NCBI GenBank assembly: GCA_900319345.1
Contig: ONNZ01000005.1
Location: forward strand, 1 to 64,000
Origin: an uncultured Eubacteriales bacterium
Lineage (GTDB): Bacteria > Bacillota > Clostridia > Christensenellales > CAG-138
DNA: 64,000 nucleotides
Reading direction: 5' to 3'
Part shown: in pieces, positions 1 through 8,077 of the stretch
How positions within the stretch are numbered: position 1 is the first letter of the stretch
Layout: each line of letters starts with the position of its first letter
Translations under genes and position numbers: made by a program
Notes under the pieces: generated by a model
Databases searched by the model: none
The model's input: the letters and a program-made list of their open reading frames with translations, nothing else
What the model was told of the DNA's origin: nothing

Positions 1-80
1 ACCTTGCTCATCATGGAGATGCCCAACAACACCAGACCGGCCAGGAGGATGCAGAGAACGTAGTAGACGGAATCGATCAT
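1..80 (-). CDS. pntB: NAD(P) transhydrogenase subunit beta, N-terminal fragment
   Basis: Only the first 26 codons lie in the window; the gene runs off the left edge. The visible peptide starts MIDSVYYVLCILLAGLVLLG, a hydrophobic first helix as in the membrane and NADP-binding beta subunit. Its ATG overlaps the stop of the preceding pntAB gene in an ATGA four-base overlap, so the two are translationally coupled. The identity rests mainly on context (it directly follows the two alpha-subunit genes) together with the typical N-terminus. Confidence 0.85.
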   Translation of the reverse strand, partial: MIDSVYYVLCILLAGLVLLGISMMSK

Positions 81-376
81 GCTTCCTTCTCCTCCTTCTC
101 CTTCTTATGGCCGAACATCAGCAGCATGCGATGGGTCACCAGGAACCCGCCCGCCACGTTGAGCATGGCGAGGGCGATGGCGATCACGGCCAGGACCCTG
201 CTGCCCGTGAAGGCGGCGGTGGCCACGGCGATCATGGCTCCCAGCACGGTGACGCCGGAGAGGGCGTTCATGCCGGACATGAGGGGCGTGTGCAGCAGGC
301 TGGGCACGTTTTTGATGAGCACGTACCCCAGGACGCTGGACACGATGAAGATACCCACAAGGATCAGCGGATGCAA
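77..376 (-). CDS. pntAB: NAD(P) transhydrogenase subunit alpha, part 2 (membrane part)
   Basis: This 99-residue protein is the membrane portion of the split alpha subunit of the proton-translocating transhydrogenase, which moves hydride between NADH and NADP+ using the proton gradient. It has three to four hydrophobic segments (about residues 4-22, 34-55 and 60-85) and the motif PLMSGMNALSGVTVLGA typical of this subunit. It ends in a charged Lys/Glu tail (HKKEKEEKEA). It lies 12 bases after pntAA and overlaps pntB by four bases, in one operon. Confidence 0.92.
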   Translation of the reverse strand: MHPLILVGIFIVSSVLGYVLIKNVPSLLHTPLMSGMNALSGVTVLGAMIAVATAAFTGSRVLAVIAIALAMLNVAGGFLVTHRMLLMFGHKKEKEEKEA

Positions 377-388
377 GGGAAACCTCCT

Positions 389-1549
389 TTATTTCAGGCC
401 CATGGCCTCCAGGGCCCCCTCATGGACGATCTTGCCGTCTCGAGTGACCAGGATGGACTTGACGATCTCGTCGTTCATATCCAGCCGGATCTCGCCGTCG
501 TGGGTGAGGAAACGGGTCAGGTTATAGATGTTCTGGGCGAACATCCAGGTGGAGCTGGAGGCCAGCATGCCGGGGATGTTCTTGATGCCCTCCAGGACCA
601 CGCCGTGCTTCACTTCCCGGCTGCCCGGCGGGGTGATGGCGCAGTTGCCGCCCTGGTCGATGGCGATATCCACGATGACGGAGCCTTCCTTCATGGTCTT
701 GACCATGTCCTCGGTGATGACCACGGGGGCCAGCTTTCCGGGGATCAGGGCGGAGCAGAACACCACGTCCATGTTGGGGAGCACCTCGGCAATGGCCTTG
801 CGCTCCTTCTCCAGCGTGGCGTCGGGAAGCTTCAGGGCATAGCCGCCCGGGGCGATGGCTTCCTCGGCGGGGACACCCAGCTCGATGGGCTTGGCGCCCA
901 GGGACTTGGCCTGCTCGGCGGCGGCGGGACGGATGTCGGCGGCATAGGTGACGGCGCCTAGGCGCTTGGCGGTGGCGATGGCCTGCAGACCGGCCACGCC
1001 CGTGCCGATGACCAGCACGTTGCAGGGTTTGATCATGCCCACGGCGCAGAAGATCTGGGGCATGAACTTCTCCAGGTCGGAGGCAGCCATCAGCATGCCC
1101 TTATAGCCGGCCACGGTGCTCATGGACGTGAGGGCGTCCATGTTCTGAGCTCGGGAGATACGGGGCACACCGTCCAGAGTGAGGCCGATGACGCCCTTCT
1201 TCGCCATATCCTTGACCATCTGATGGTTCACGGGAGAGGCAGGATGGATGAAGGTGATGATGTACTGACCGGCATGCATCATGTCGATCTCGGAGCAGCC
1301 CTTCTCCTCGTTGAACAGGGGCTCCTTGACCTTCAGGATCACGTCCGCGCGGGCGTATAGGTCGGCTACGTCGGCCACCATCTCGGCACCGGCCGCCGCA
1401 TAGGCTTCGTCCGCGAAGAACGCGCCGACGCCAGCGCCATTCTCCACCAGCACATGGGCGCCGTCCTTGACGAACTTCGCCACGGTCTCAGGGGTAGCGG
1501 CCACACGGCGCTCGCCGTGCATGATTTCTTTAGGGACACCGATGATCAT
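389..1549 (-). CDS. pntAA: NAD(P) transhydrogenase subunit alpha, part 1 (NAD-binding)
   Basis: This 386-residue protein is the soluble NAD(H)-binding part of the transhydrogenase, related to alanine dehydrogenase. The N-terminus MIIGVPKEIMHGERRVAATP is typical of the family, and SRAQNMDALTSMSTVAGYK and the Rossmann motif VIGTGVAGLQA (about residue 170) are visible. An open frame continues upstream, but the ATG at 1549 is chosen because AUGGAGGAAAAACAA places GGAGG nine bases before it and the family begins at MIIGVPKE. It follows the Lrp-type regulator by 29 bases, so the two are probably co-transcribed. Confidence 0.95.
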   Translation of the reverse strand: MIIGVPKEIMHGERRVAATPETVAKFVKDGAHVLVENGAGVGAFFADEAYAAAGAEMVADVADLYARADVILKVKEPLFNEEKGCSEIDMMHAGQYIITFIHPASPVNHQMVKDMAKKGVIGLTLDGVPRISRAQNMDALTSMSTVAGYKGMLMAASDLEKFMPQIFCAVGMIKPCNVLVIGTGVAGLQAIATAKRLGAVTYAADIRPAAAEQAKSLGAKPIELGVPAEEAIAPGGYALKLPDATLEKERKAIAEVLPNMDVVFCSALIPGKLAPVVITEDMVKTMKEGSVIVDIAIDQGGNCAITPPGSREVKHGVVLEGIKNIPGMLASSSTWMFAQNIYNLTRFLTHDGEIRLDMNDEIVKSILVTRDGKIVHEGALEAMGLK

Positions 1550-1578
1550 TTGTTTTTCCTCCATTTTTATTGTATAGG

Positions 1579-2034
1579 TTATTTCGTCGCTTCCGGCAGC
1601 GGGGACAGAATGTTTTTGTCCGTCCTCAACACCAGATGCGTCCGTGTCTTGCTGACGCCGGGGATGCGCTTGATATCCTCCAGCACGCGGGTCAGAGTGC
1701 TGGTGGAAGCGGTCACCACATGGAGCAGGAAGTCGAAGTCGCCGGCCATGTAGTAGCACTGGATGATATCCTTGTGGCCGTTGACGGTGCTCACGAACCC
1801 CTCCACGTATTTGGGATGCTCCATGCCCACTGAGATGAAGGCGGACACGTCCCGACCCATGGCGGACTCACTAAAAATAGCGGTGTACCGTTCGATACAG
1901 CCGCTGTTTTCCATTTTACGCATGCGTTCGATCACCGCCGAGGTGGAAAGGTTCACCCGTTCGGCTATGGTGGAAGCATTCATTCTGGCGTTTTCCTGCA
2001 AGCAGGTCAGAATCTGAATATCCGTACGATCCAC
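1579..2034 (-). CDS. Lrp/AsnC family transcriptional regulator
   Basis: This 151-residue protein has an N-terminal AsnC-type helix-turn-helix (DRTDIQILTCLQENARMN, then TIAERVNLSTSAVIERMRKM) and a C-terminal RAM ligand-sensing domain (about residues 65-140, with CYYMAGDFDFLLHV). Longer readings start at an ATG at 2064, but that ATG overlaps the -10 box TATAAT at 2063-2068. The GTG at 2034 has GGAG ten bases upstream and gives the normal family N-terminus, so I use it. It directly precedes pntAA and is inferred to control its own operon, presumably in response to an amino acid; the ligand cannot be read from sequence. Confidence 0.87.
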   Translation of the reverse strand: MDRTDIQILTCLQENARMNASTIAERVNLSTSAVIERMRKMENSGCIERYTAIFSESAMGRDVSAFISVGMEHPKYVEGFVSTVNGHKDIIQCYYMAGDFDFLLHVVTASTSTLTRVLEDIKRIPGVSKTRTHLVLRTDKNILSPLPEATK

Positions 2035-2062
2035 GATCTTCACGCTCCGTATTTTTTTCTTC

Positions 2063-2091
2063 ATTATAGACAGCGTAATGTAGAAATTCAA
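2063..2091 (-). promoter_or_regulatory. Sigma-A promoter of the lrp-pnt operon
   Basis: On the minus strand TTGAAT (2086-2091) and TATAAT (2063-2068) are separated by 17 bases. The -10 box overlaps the upstream ATG of the long reading of the regulator gene, which supports the internal GTG start at 2034. Confidence 0.72.
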
Positions 2092-2238
2092 TCAATTATT
2101 CCAATTTCAAGAAAAGATTTTGTCCATAGAAAAGAAACACAATAAACTGCCGGCAGATGCTGCATTTAGCGGTCAATACCGAAAAATTTTCGCATTTTTC
2201 GCTGCATAGGCGGAAAGAATACTGTGTCAAAAAAAGGC

Positions 2239-2267
2239 TTGACTTTTTTCTATGCCGATGCTAATAT
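2239..2267 (+). promoter_or_regulatory. Promoter of tRNA-Pro
   Basis: TTGACT (2239-2244) and TAATAT (2262-2267) are separated by 17 bases and lie about 30 bases before the tRNA. The rest of the 2092-2297 gap is AT-rich and holds a small hairpin (CGTTCGCAAGAACG) but no gene that I can see. Confidence 0.72.
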
Positions 2268-2297
2268 AACCACGTTCGCAAGAACGACCGCATATTT

Positions 2298-2374
2298 CTG
2301 GGTGTAGCGCAGTTTGGTAGCGTGCTTGAATGGGGTTCAAGAGGCCGGAAGTTCAAATCTTCTCACCCAGACCA
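2298..2374 (+). tRNA. tRNA-Pro (anticodon GGG)
   Basis: A cloverleaf can be folded by hand. The acceptor stem is CTGGGTG/CACCCAG, the D stem GCGC/GCGT, and the anticodon stem CTTGA/TCAAG with loop ATGGGGT, giving anticodon GGG (codon CCC). The T stem is GGAAG/CTTCT. The discriminator A and CCA are encoded (2371-2374). Confidence 0.96.
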
Positions 2375-2413
2375 AACAAAAGAGGCAGGAAATTTTCCTG
2401 CCTCGTTTGTTTA
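2375..2413. terminator. Bidirectional intrinsic terminator after tRNA-Pro
   Basis: GAGGCAGGAAA and TTTCCTGCCTC form a tight hairpin (2382-2404) followed by GTTTGTTT on the plus strand and TTTTGTTT on the minus strand. It can stop the tRNA transcript and the convergent small membrane-protein gene. Confidence 0.8.
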
Positions 2414-2428
2414 TCATGGATAAAAGGA

Positions 2429-2448
2429 CTTTCGGCCTCTTGAACCCT
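2429..2448 (-). repeat. Inverted partial copy of tRNA-Pro
   Basis: Read on the minus strand, these 20 bases match tRNA-Pro positions 2332-2351 (3' side of the anticodon arm through the start of the T arm) at 18 of 20 positions. Together with the terminator arms this suggests a decayed palindromic duplication of the tRNA 3' half. Confidence 0.6.
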
Positions 2449-2456
2449 TGACTAAC

Positions 2457-2702
2457 TTAATATGTAGGATTCGTGGTTTGCTGCTGATTGGGATCGATGG
2501 TGGCCGTAGGCAGCAGGTACCCTTCCTCGTGGAGGAAGTCCTCCGTGTCGTTCTTGATGCCGAGGACATGCTCGGTCATGGTGGAGATCCACTGGGACAG
2601 ATTCCCGGACAGGAATCCCCTTTCATTCAGCTTGAACAGCACAAAACCGGCCAAAACGACGATAAGCACGACGGCGCCGATAAAGCGGGTGATAGATTTC
2701 AT
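2457..2702 (-). CDS. Small single-pass membrane protein, unknown function
   Basis: This 81-residue protein has one N-terminal membrane helix (about residues 7-25, FIGAVVLIVVLAGFVLF). A polar tail with acidic residues and a Gln/Thr-rich end (PNQQQTTNPTY) follows. A GGGAG site lies upstream of the ATG. I do not recognise a family. It sits 57 bases downstream of thiI in the same direction and may be read from that transcript or from its own promoter near the TATACT at 2739-2744. Confidence 0.6.
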   Translation of the reverse strand: MKSITRFIGAVVLIVVLAGFVLFKLNERGFLSGNLSQWISTMTEHVLGIKNDTEDFLHEEGYLLPTATIDPNQQQTTNPTY

Positions 2703-2759
2703 AGATCACATATGCTCCCTTCCCAGGAATTTACGTTAGTATACCATATATGTAGACGG

Positions 2760-3941
2760 TCAATCGGAAATATTGTGTGAAATCCGTATGACCTCCGTGT
2801 TACGAATGGCGGCCTCGATCATGGGCTCGAAGTCCACCAACGCTTCGCTCTCCCGGAGCTTTTGGACCTGTGGCCGGGTCACGGGATGCTGGGGCACGAA
2901 CACGGTGCAGCAGTCCTCGTAGGGCAGGATGGATGTCTCGAAGGTGCCGATCTTCTTCGCCCGCTCGATGATCTCCTCCTTGTCGAAGCCGATCAAAGGC
3001 CGGAACACGGGCATGTCCACCGCGTCGTTGGTGACGGCCAGGCTTTCGATGGTCTGGCTGGCCACCTGGCCGATGGATTCCCCGGTGATGAGGGCCAGGC
3101 ACCCGCAGCTGCGGGCCGTGCGCTCGGCGATTTTCATCATAAGCCGCCGCATGAGCACCGTGGTCTCCGAGGAGGGGCACTTATCGTAGATGGTGGTCTG
3201 GATATCCGTGAAGGGGACCAGATAGAGGTCGAAGGCTCCGGCATATTGGGACACGATCTGGGCCAGTTCCACCACCTTGTCCCGGGCCCGCTCGCTGGTG
3301 TAGGGGTAGCTGTAGAAATGGATGGCGGACAGAGCCACGCCCCGCTTGGCGATCATGTACCCGGCTACAGGGCTGTCTATGCCGCCGGAGATGAGGAGCA
3401 TGGCTTTGCCGTTCGTGCCCACGGGCATGCCGCCGGCGCAGGGGATCTCGCCGGTGTACAGGAAGGCCTTGTCCTGCCGGATCTCCACGGTCAAGGGAAT
3501 CTCAGGATGGTGCACGTCCACCTTCAGATTGGGATAGGTCTGCAGCAGCTCCCCGCCCAGCTCCCGGCAGATCATCTCCGAGGTCATGGGGAACCGCTTG
3601 TCCGCCCGGCGGGCGAACACCTTGAAGGTCTTGGGCTCGTCCCGATAGGCCGCCATGAGGCGGATTCCCAGGGCTCGCACCTCCTCCCAGGTCTTCTCCC
3701 CGCAGGCGGCGACGGATACGGAATGGATGCCGAAGACCTTCTGGAGCCGTGCGGCGTATTCCTCCAGGTGTTCCTCGGGTAGCTCGTACACGAAGATGCG
3801 GCCCTGCTCCCGGACCACCCGGGGCTTGGCGTCAGAAAGGGTCTCCTCTATCTTCTCCACCAGTTTGCGCTCGAAGAAGGGGCGATTGAGCCCCTTCAAA
3901 TGTATCTCCGCGTATTTCACCACCAGTGCGCTGTTGTTCAT
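2760..3941 (-). CDS. thiI: tRNA 4-thiouridine synthase ThiI
   Basis: ThiI adenylates U8 of tRNA and passes sulfur from a persulfide to make 4-thiouridine; in some bacteria it also serves thiamine thiazole synthesis. The 393-residue protein has an N-terminal ferredoxin-like/THUMP region (to about residue 165) and a PP-loop ATPase domain with LISGGIDSPVAGYM. It lacks the C-terminal rhodanese domain of the E. coli form, as is normal in Firmicutes. The ATG lies one base after the stop of the cysteine desulfurase, which would supply its persulfide sulfur. Confidence 0.95.
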   Translation of the reverse strand: MNNSALVVKYAEIHLKGLNRPFFERKLVEKIEETLSDAKPRVVREQGRIFVYELPEEHLEEYAARLQKVFGIHSVSVAACGEKTWEEVRALGIRLMAAYRDEPKTFKVFARRADKRFPMTSEMICRELGGELLQTYPNLKVDVHHPEIPLTVEIRQDKAFLYTGEIPCAGGMPVGTNGKAMLLISGGIDSPVAGYMIAKRGVALSAIHFYSYPYTSERARDKVVELAQIVSQYAGAFDLYLVPFTDIQTTIYDKCPSSETTVLMRRLMMKIAERTARSCGCLALITGESIGQVASQTIESLAVTNDAVDMPVFRPLIGFDKEEIIERAKKIGTFETSILPYEDCCTVFVPQHPVTRPQVQKLRESEALVDFEPMIEAAIRNTEVIRISHNISD

Positions 3942-3942
3942 C

Positions 3943-5088
3943 TTACCTTCTCCTGTATTTACGTAAAAACTTGACTTGTTCCGAAACGATCTGGGCCGCT
4001 TTGTCCATCTCTTCCACCGTATTGAAGGGACAGAGGCTGAAGCGGATGGCTCCCTCCTGCCGAGAGCCGATGATGCCCGCCGCGGTGAGGATGCGGTTCT
4101 TTCCCGCCTTCCGAGCCGCGCAGGCGGAGCCGGTGGACACGCATACGTCGAACTGCTCCAGGGCGTGGAGTAGCACCTCTCCCCTGATCCCCATGAAGGA
4201 CAGGTTCAGGATATGAGGCGCGGCCTCGTCCAGGGACGGCCCGTTGAGGATCACGTCCGGTATAGCCATGAGGTCATCATATAGACGGCGCTTGCAGAGG
4301 CGCATGTTCTGCCGCCAGGCGCTCAGGTTCTGCTCATACAGGGCAACCGCTTTCTCCATGCCAAGGATGCCCGGAACGTTCAGGGTGCCGGAGCGCAGGT
4401 TGTTCTCCTGGCCGCCGCCCATCTGGCCCCCGGCGAAGCGGACGCCGCTGCGCTTATAGAGGGCGCCCACACCCTTAGGCGCATGGAACTTGTGGGCGGA
4501 GATGGAATAGAGGTCCACGCCCAGATTCTCCGTGTCTACCTTCATATATGCCTGTACGCCGTCCGCATGGAAGATGGCCCGGGGCGCATACCGGCGGATC
4601 AACCGAGCGACGGCGGAAAGATCCGTCACCGTGCCCAGCTCGTTGTTCACGTGCATCATGGACACCAGGGCCGTGTTCTCCGTCAGCGCATCCCGCAGGA
4701 CGGTCAGATCGGGATACCCCTGCTCGTTCACGGGCAGGATCACGATATCTACGTCCCCACTTTGCTTCAGGGACTGGACCGTTTCAAATACGGAAGGATG
4801 CTCCACCGCGGTGGTGATGACCCGCTTTGGTCCATGCCACATCCTGAGGCTCCCGAACACGGCGGCGTTGTTGCTCTCCGTGCCGCCGGACGTGAAGATG
4901 ATCTCCTCCCGCTTCGCCCTGAGGGGCCGTGCGATGATGGCGCGAGCCTCGTTCACCCGCTTTTCCGTACGGGCCCCGTAGGCATAGGCTGCCGCCGGAT
5001 TATAGAAATCCTCCGTCATGGCCTGCATGGATGCCTGAGCAGCCTCCGGTAGCGTGCGGGTCGTGGCGCTGTTATCCAAATAAATCAT
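3943..5088 (-). CDS. Cysteine desulfurase (NifS/IscS-like), partner of ThiI
   Basis: This 381-residue PLP enzyme takes sulfur from cysteine as a protein-bound persulfide. Visible landmarks are the N-terminus MIYLDNSATT, TSGGTESNNAA (PLP phosphate binding), SAHKFHAPKGVG with the PLP lysine, and the active-site cysteine loop STGSACAARK. The tight coupling to thiI (one-base gap) points to tRNA thiolation rather than general Fe-S assembly; no IscU gene is adjacent. No strong ribosome-binding site precedes the ATG. Confidence 0.93.
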   Translation of the reverse strand: MIYLDNSATTRTLPEAAQASMQAMTEDFYNPAAAYAYGARTEKRVNEARAIIARPLRAKREEIIFTSGGTESNNAAVFGSLRMWHGPKRVITTAVEHPSVFETVQSLKQSGDVDIVILPVNEQGYPDLTVLRDALTENTALVSMMHVNNELGTVTDLSAVARLIRRYAPRAIFHADGVQAYMKVDTENLGVDLYSISAHKFHAPKGVGALYKRSGVRFAGGQMGGGQENNLRSGTLNVPGILGMEKAVALYEQNLSAWRQNMRLCKRRLYDDLMAIPDVILNGPSLDEAAPHILNLSFMGIRGEVLLHALEQFDVCVSTGSACAARKAGKNRILTAAGIIGSRQEGAIRFSLCPFNTVEEMDKAAQIVSEQVKFLRKYRRR

Positions 5089-5110
5089 CTCAAAAAACCC
5101 ATCCTGTCGC

Positions 5111-5147
5111 AGTATACTCTATGGTATTCGAAAAAGCGTCATAGAGT
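5111..5147 (-). promoter_or_regulatory. Cysteine desulfurase-thiI -10 box with inverted repeat
   Basis: On the minus strand a TATACT box (5111-5116) directly follows the right arm of an inverted repeat, ACTCTATG...CATAGAGT, with arms at 5116-5123 and 5140-5147 spaced by 16 bases. No good -35 box is visible where the repeat sits, so an activator- or repressor-type site is possible. The rest of the gap up to 5322 is AT-rich leader for the divergent gene. Confidence 0.4.
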
Positions 5148-5322
5148 TACGCCCCATGGCAATGCACTATTTATACCATAAGTAGTTGTTGGTTACAATG
5201 TAAAAAGAAGGGCTGTCCCGAAAATGTTAACATATTCGTCATATATCGGCAACAAAACCTCAACATACATACTTTATACTTTAAACTGTTTCTATGTAAA
5301 TATGTCCAAGGAGGCAGTTTTT

Positions 5323-7422
5323 ATGATCTGTAAAAAATGCGGAGCCTACAACCCCGACCACGCGACCTTCTGCAAGGTCTGCGCCGCGAATCTGAAGGAT
5401 CAGACGGATGCAGACGAAGCAGCTCAGGCCACCGACGCGGAAGAGGTCGTCGAGAAGGAAGCCCGTCCCCGGCGGGGCAATGTAAAAGCCCCCGACTTTT
5501 CCGCGGCCCGCCGTGCAAGCAGCTACAAGGCACCGCAGAAGGTGGCGGAGCCTGAAGACGACGAAGATGTGGACGAAGAGGATTACGACGAGGAAGAGGA
5601 AGAGGTCAAGCCGGCCAAGAAGCCTCTGTTCTCCCGTACCGCTGCGCCCGCCAAGAAGCGCCGTGTGGTCGACGAAGAGGAAGAAGACGACGATGACGAG
5701 GACGAGGACGATTACGACGATGACGAGGACGTCAAGAAGTTGGAGTCCGAACCTAAAACGACCCGTTTCGCCCGTTCTTCCAGCAAGAAGAAGCGCGTCA
5801 TCGAAGAGGAAGACGACGATGACGATGAGGATGAAGAGGACGATGGGTACGACGATGACAGCTACGATGACGACGAGGAAGACGATGGCTATGAGGAGTA
5901 CGAGCCTACCCCTCCCCGCCGGAAGAAGTCTTCCCAAAACCGGGGCCGCAAGGGCGGCAGCGATTTTAATATCGTCACCATTTTGATCGTCTGCCTGCTG
6001 GCGATCCTGCTGATCATCGTGGGCATCGTCGCTTTCTGCAACATCAAGGGCGGCGACACGAAGGCCAAGCTCCCCGGCTTCCTGCAGTTCAACTGCGCCG
6101 GAAAGAAAGCGGCAACCGTCACCAACGTTCCCACCCAGGCCAATGTGCCCGCCGACAACCAGAACACCGAGCCTGTGGACGCGCCTGTTACCGGAACGCC
6201 GGTGGACTACTCCGTCACCCATCTGGAGGAGATCATCGACGGTGAGGGCATCCCCTGCATCACCATCAGCATGACCGCCCGGCCTGGGGATACCGTAACC
6301 ATCGTGCTGCCCAATCAGGATGATTTTGTGCAGCCCAACAACGAGGCCACCGACCAGCCGTATCTACTGACCATCCCCAAGTCCTGCTTCTTCCCCAACA
6401 CACCGCTGTCCGATTCCGTGTACACGGTGACCCCGGAGATCCTGGTGACCCATGCGGATGGAACGCAGGAGTCCTTGCAAGTGGATTCCTTCGACATCAC
6501 CTTCCCCACCCTTCAGCTGGAGGTCACAGAGCCTGCTCAGGCCGACATCCCCGAGGAAGGCATCATGGCCGGTGAAGGCAACGAGCTGCCTATCAAGGGC
6601 AAGGTGGACGATCACACCGTGACCGTGACCATCAACGGCCAGCCCGTGGCCATCTACGAGGGCGGCAACTTCGAGTACACCTACACCCTGTCCGGCGACG
6701 AAGCGGAAACGGTGCTGGTGGAAGCCAACAAAGCCAACTGTGTGTCGGTAAGCCAGTCCTTCACCGTTACGCCCTATGTGTTCGTTCCCGAGCAGATGCC
6801 CCTTACGGTGGAGACCGCCGTGGACAAGCTACGGGCGGACAAGAACAACAAGGTTACCGTGACCGGTAAAACCGCTCCTGGCGCGACCCTGACCGCCACG
6901 CCTGCTGCGGAGTATATGTCCTCCGTGGCCTGCGGTTCCCCCACCGTGGATGCAGAAGGCAACTATTCCTTCGATGTGACCTTCGGCAAGGATTACTACG
7001 GCATCGCCACCATCACCATCCATGCCAAGAAGGACGGCTATGAGGAAGGCGAGACCAGCTGCAACGTCTCTCGGATGTATGCGGATCGGGCCAAGGCCAT
7101 TGCCGGTTATAACAAGACCAATTCCTTCCATGAAGTACCTACTGGCTATGCTTTCGCCAAGGTCATGGAGAATCCCACCGACAGCGGTTTGTACCGGTTC
7201 GTGGGCAAGATCCTGGAAGTCGACGCGGAGACCGGTGTCATCACCTTCGAAGCGAAGACCAGCTACAAGGAGACCATCAAGATCTACGTACTCAACGCTG
7301 TGGCCAACTGGGATGCCACCAAGAAGGTCGGCAAACCCTTCAAACTGTATTGCACGCTCAACGGTTTGTATACGGACGGCACCAGCCTGTACGTCACTGC
7401 CTGGTTCCAGATGCCCGACTGA
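5323..7422 (+). CDS. Zinc-ribbon, acidic-tract, single-pass membrane protein
   Basis: This 699-residue protein of unknown function has four parts. An N-terminal zinc ribbon (residues 3-20: CKKCGAYNPDHATFCKVC) comes first. Then comes a long cytoplasmic region with three Asp/Glu-rich tracts (about 76-96, 117-137, 161-194) separated by Lys/Arg patches. One membrane helix (about 216-241) and a 450-residue extracytoplasmic part rich in Thr/Val/Pro, probably beta-sandwich domains, follow. The start at 5323 is chosen over an upstream ATG because AAGGAGG lies eight bases before it and the zinc ribbon begins there. The stop overlaps the next gene by one base (TGATG). Confidence 0.85.
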   Translation: MICKKCGAYNPDHATFCKVCAANLKDQTDADEAAQATDAEEVVEKEARPRRGNVKAPDFSAARRASSYKAPQKVAEPEDDEDVDEEDYDEEEEEVKPAKKPLFSRTAAPAKKRRVVDEEEEDDDDEDEDDYDDDEDVKKLESEPKTTRFARSSSKKKRVIEEEDDDDDEDEEDDGYDDDSYDDDEEDDGYEEYEPTPPRRKKSSQNRGRKGGSDFNIVTILIVCLLAILLIIVGIVAFCNIKGGDTKAKLPGFLQFNCAGKKAATVTNVPTQANVPADNQNTEPVDAPVTGTPVDYSVTHLEEIIDGEGIPCITISMTARPGDTVTIVLPNQDDFVQPNNEATDQPYLLTIPKSCFFPNTPLSDSVYTVTPEILVTHADGTQESLQVDSFDITFPTLQLEVTEPAQADIPEEGIMAGEGNELPIKGKVDDHTVTVTINGQPVAIYEGGNFEYTYTLSGDEAETVLVEANKANCVSVSQSFTVTPYVFVPEQMPLTVETAVDKLRADKNNKVTVTGKTAPGATLTATPAAEYMSSVACGSPTVDAEGNYSFDVTFGKDYYGIATITIHAKKDGYEEGETSCNVSRMYADRAKAIAGYNKTNSFHEVPTGYAFAKVMENPTDSGLYRFVGKILEVDAETGVITFEAKTSYKETIKIYVLNAVANWDATKKVGKPFKLYCTLNGLYTDGTSLYVTAWFQMPD

Positions 7423-7721
7423 TGCGTATTTGGGCCAAAGTGCTGCAAGATCATAGGATACTGCGTGAGACCGTGCGGGAGTTTTCTTCCGCACGGCCTT
7501 TCGATATGGAGGGTTGGAGCGTGCTCCTCCATGAGCTGTGTCAGGATTTGGATCTGTGCCGTCCCTTGATCCTGCGCAAGCATGTGAACGATCTTCAGCA
7601 GTTTTCGCGCGTGGTTTTCAAGTCGACGGATTTCATCGAACCTGTGGATTTCGACGAATTTGAGATCGAAGTGATTTCCGAGAAGAAAAAGCGCAGCAAC
7701 AATCCCTATTCCTTTGCATAA
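7422..7721 (+). CDS. Conserved-looking small protein, unknown function
   Basis: This 99-residue protein (MRIWAKVLQDHRILRETVRE...) is probably soluble and helical, with a basic end (SEKKKRSNNPYSFA). Its ATG shares one base with the stop of the zinc-ribbon membrane protein, so translation is probably coupled. The sequence resembles small clostridial proteins of no assigned function; I cannot name a family. Its partner is presumably the upstream membrane protein. Confidence 0.7.
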   Translation: MRIWAKVLQDHRILRETVREFSSARPFDMEGWSVLLHELCQDLDLCRPLILRKHVNDLQQFSRVVFKSTDFIEPVDFDEFEIEVISEKKKRSNNPYSFA

Positions 7722-7769
7722 CTTCCCTTCTTTCACGAAACACTATCGTCGAAAGGAGAGGAAAAAGGA

Positions 7770-7979
7770 ATGAATGTACTTGCTTTGATCATTATGGTCA
7801 TCGGCGCGCTGAACTGGGGACTTATCGGGTTGTTCCACTTCGACCTGGTGGCGGCGCTGTTCGGCTCCATGACCACGTTTTCTCGCATCGTATACGCTTT
7901 GGTGGGCATCGCCGGCATCTGGGGCATCGTGATGCTCTTTCAAAAAAACGTGCGGCATACGGGTGAATACGACGAATGA
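7770..7979 (+). CDS. DUF378 family small membrane protein
   Basis: This 69-residue protein has two membrane helices (about 4-25 and 38-58) and the DUF378 signature MVIGALNWGLIGLFHFDLVA. The family is widespread in bacteria with no established function. AAAGGAGAGG lies upstream of the ATG. It follows the two preceding genes in the same direction and ends at a strong terminator. Confidence 0.9.
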   Translation: MNVLALIIMVIGALNWGLIGLFHFDLVAALFGSMTTFSRIVYALVGIAGIWGIVMLFQKNVRHTGEYDE

Positions 7980-7992
7980 ACTGACCTGAAAC

Positions 7993-8020
7993 GGCCTGCC
8001 TCTCACGGCAGGCCTTCTCT
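7993..8020 (+). terminator. Intrinsic terminator
   Basis: GGCCTGCC (7993-8000) and GGCAGGCC (8007-8014) form an eight-base-pair stem followed by TTCTCTTT, ending the DUF378 transcript. Confidence 0.85.
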
Positions 8021-8077
8021 TTACAGAAAAGATCGTATGGGGTATACTGGATGGCAGCAAATCGGGAGGAGCTTCAC

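Noticed and set aside
5513-5986. Arg/Thr/Met-rich frame inside the acidic tract of the zinc-ribbon protein
   Set aside because: It is a shifted reading of GAC/GAG repeats with no start site; the acidic frame joins the zinc ribbon to the membrane helix without a break.
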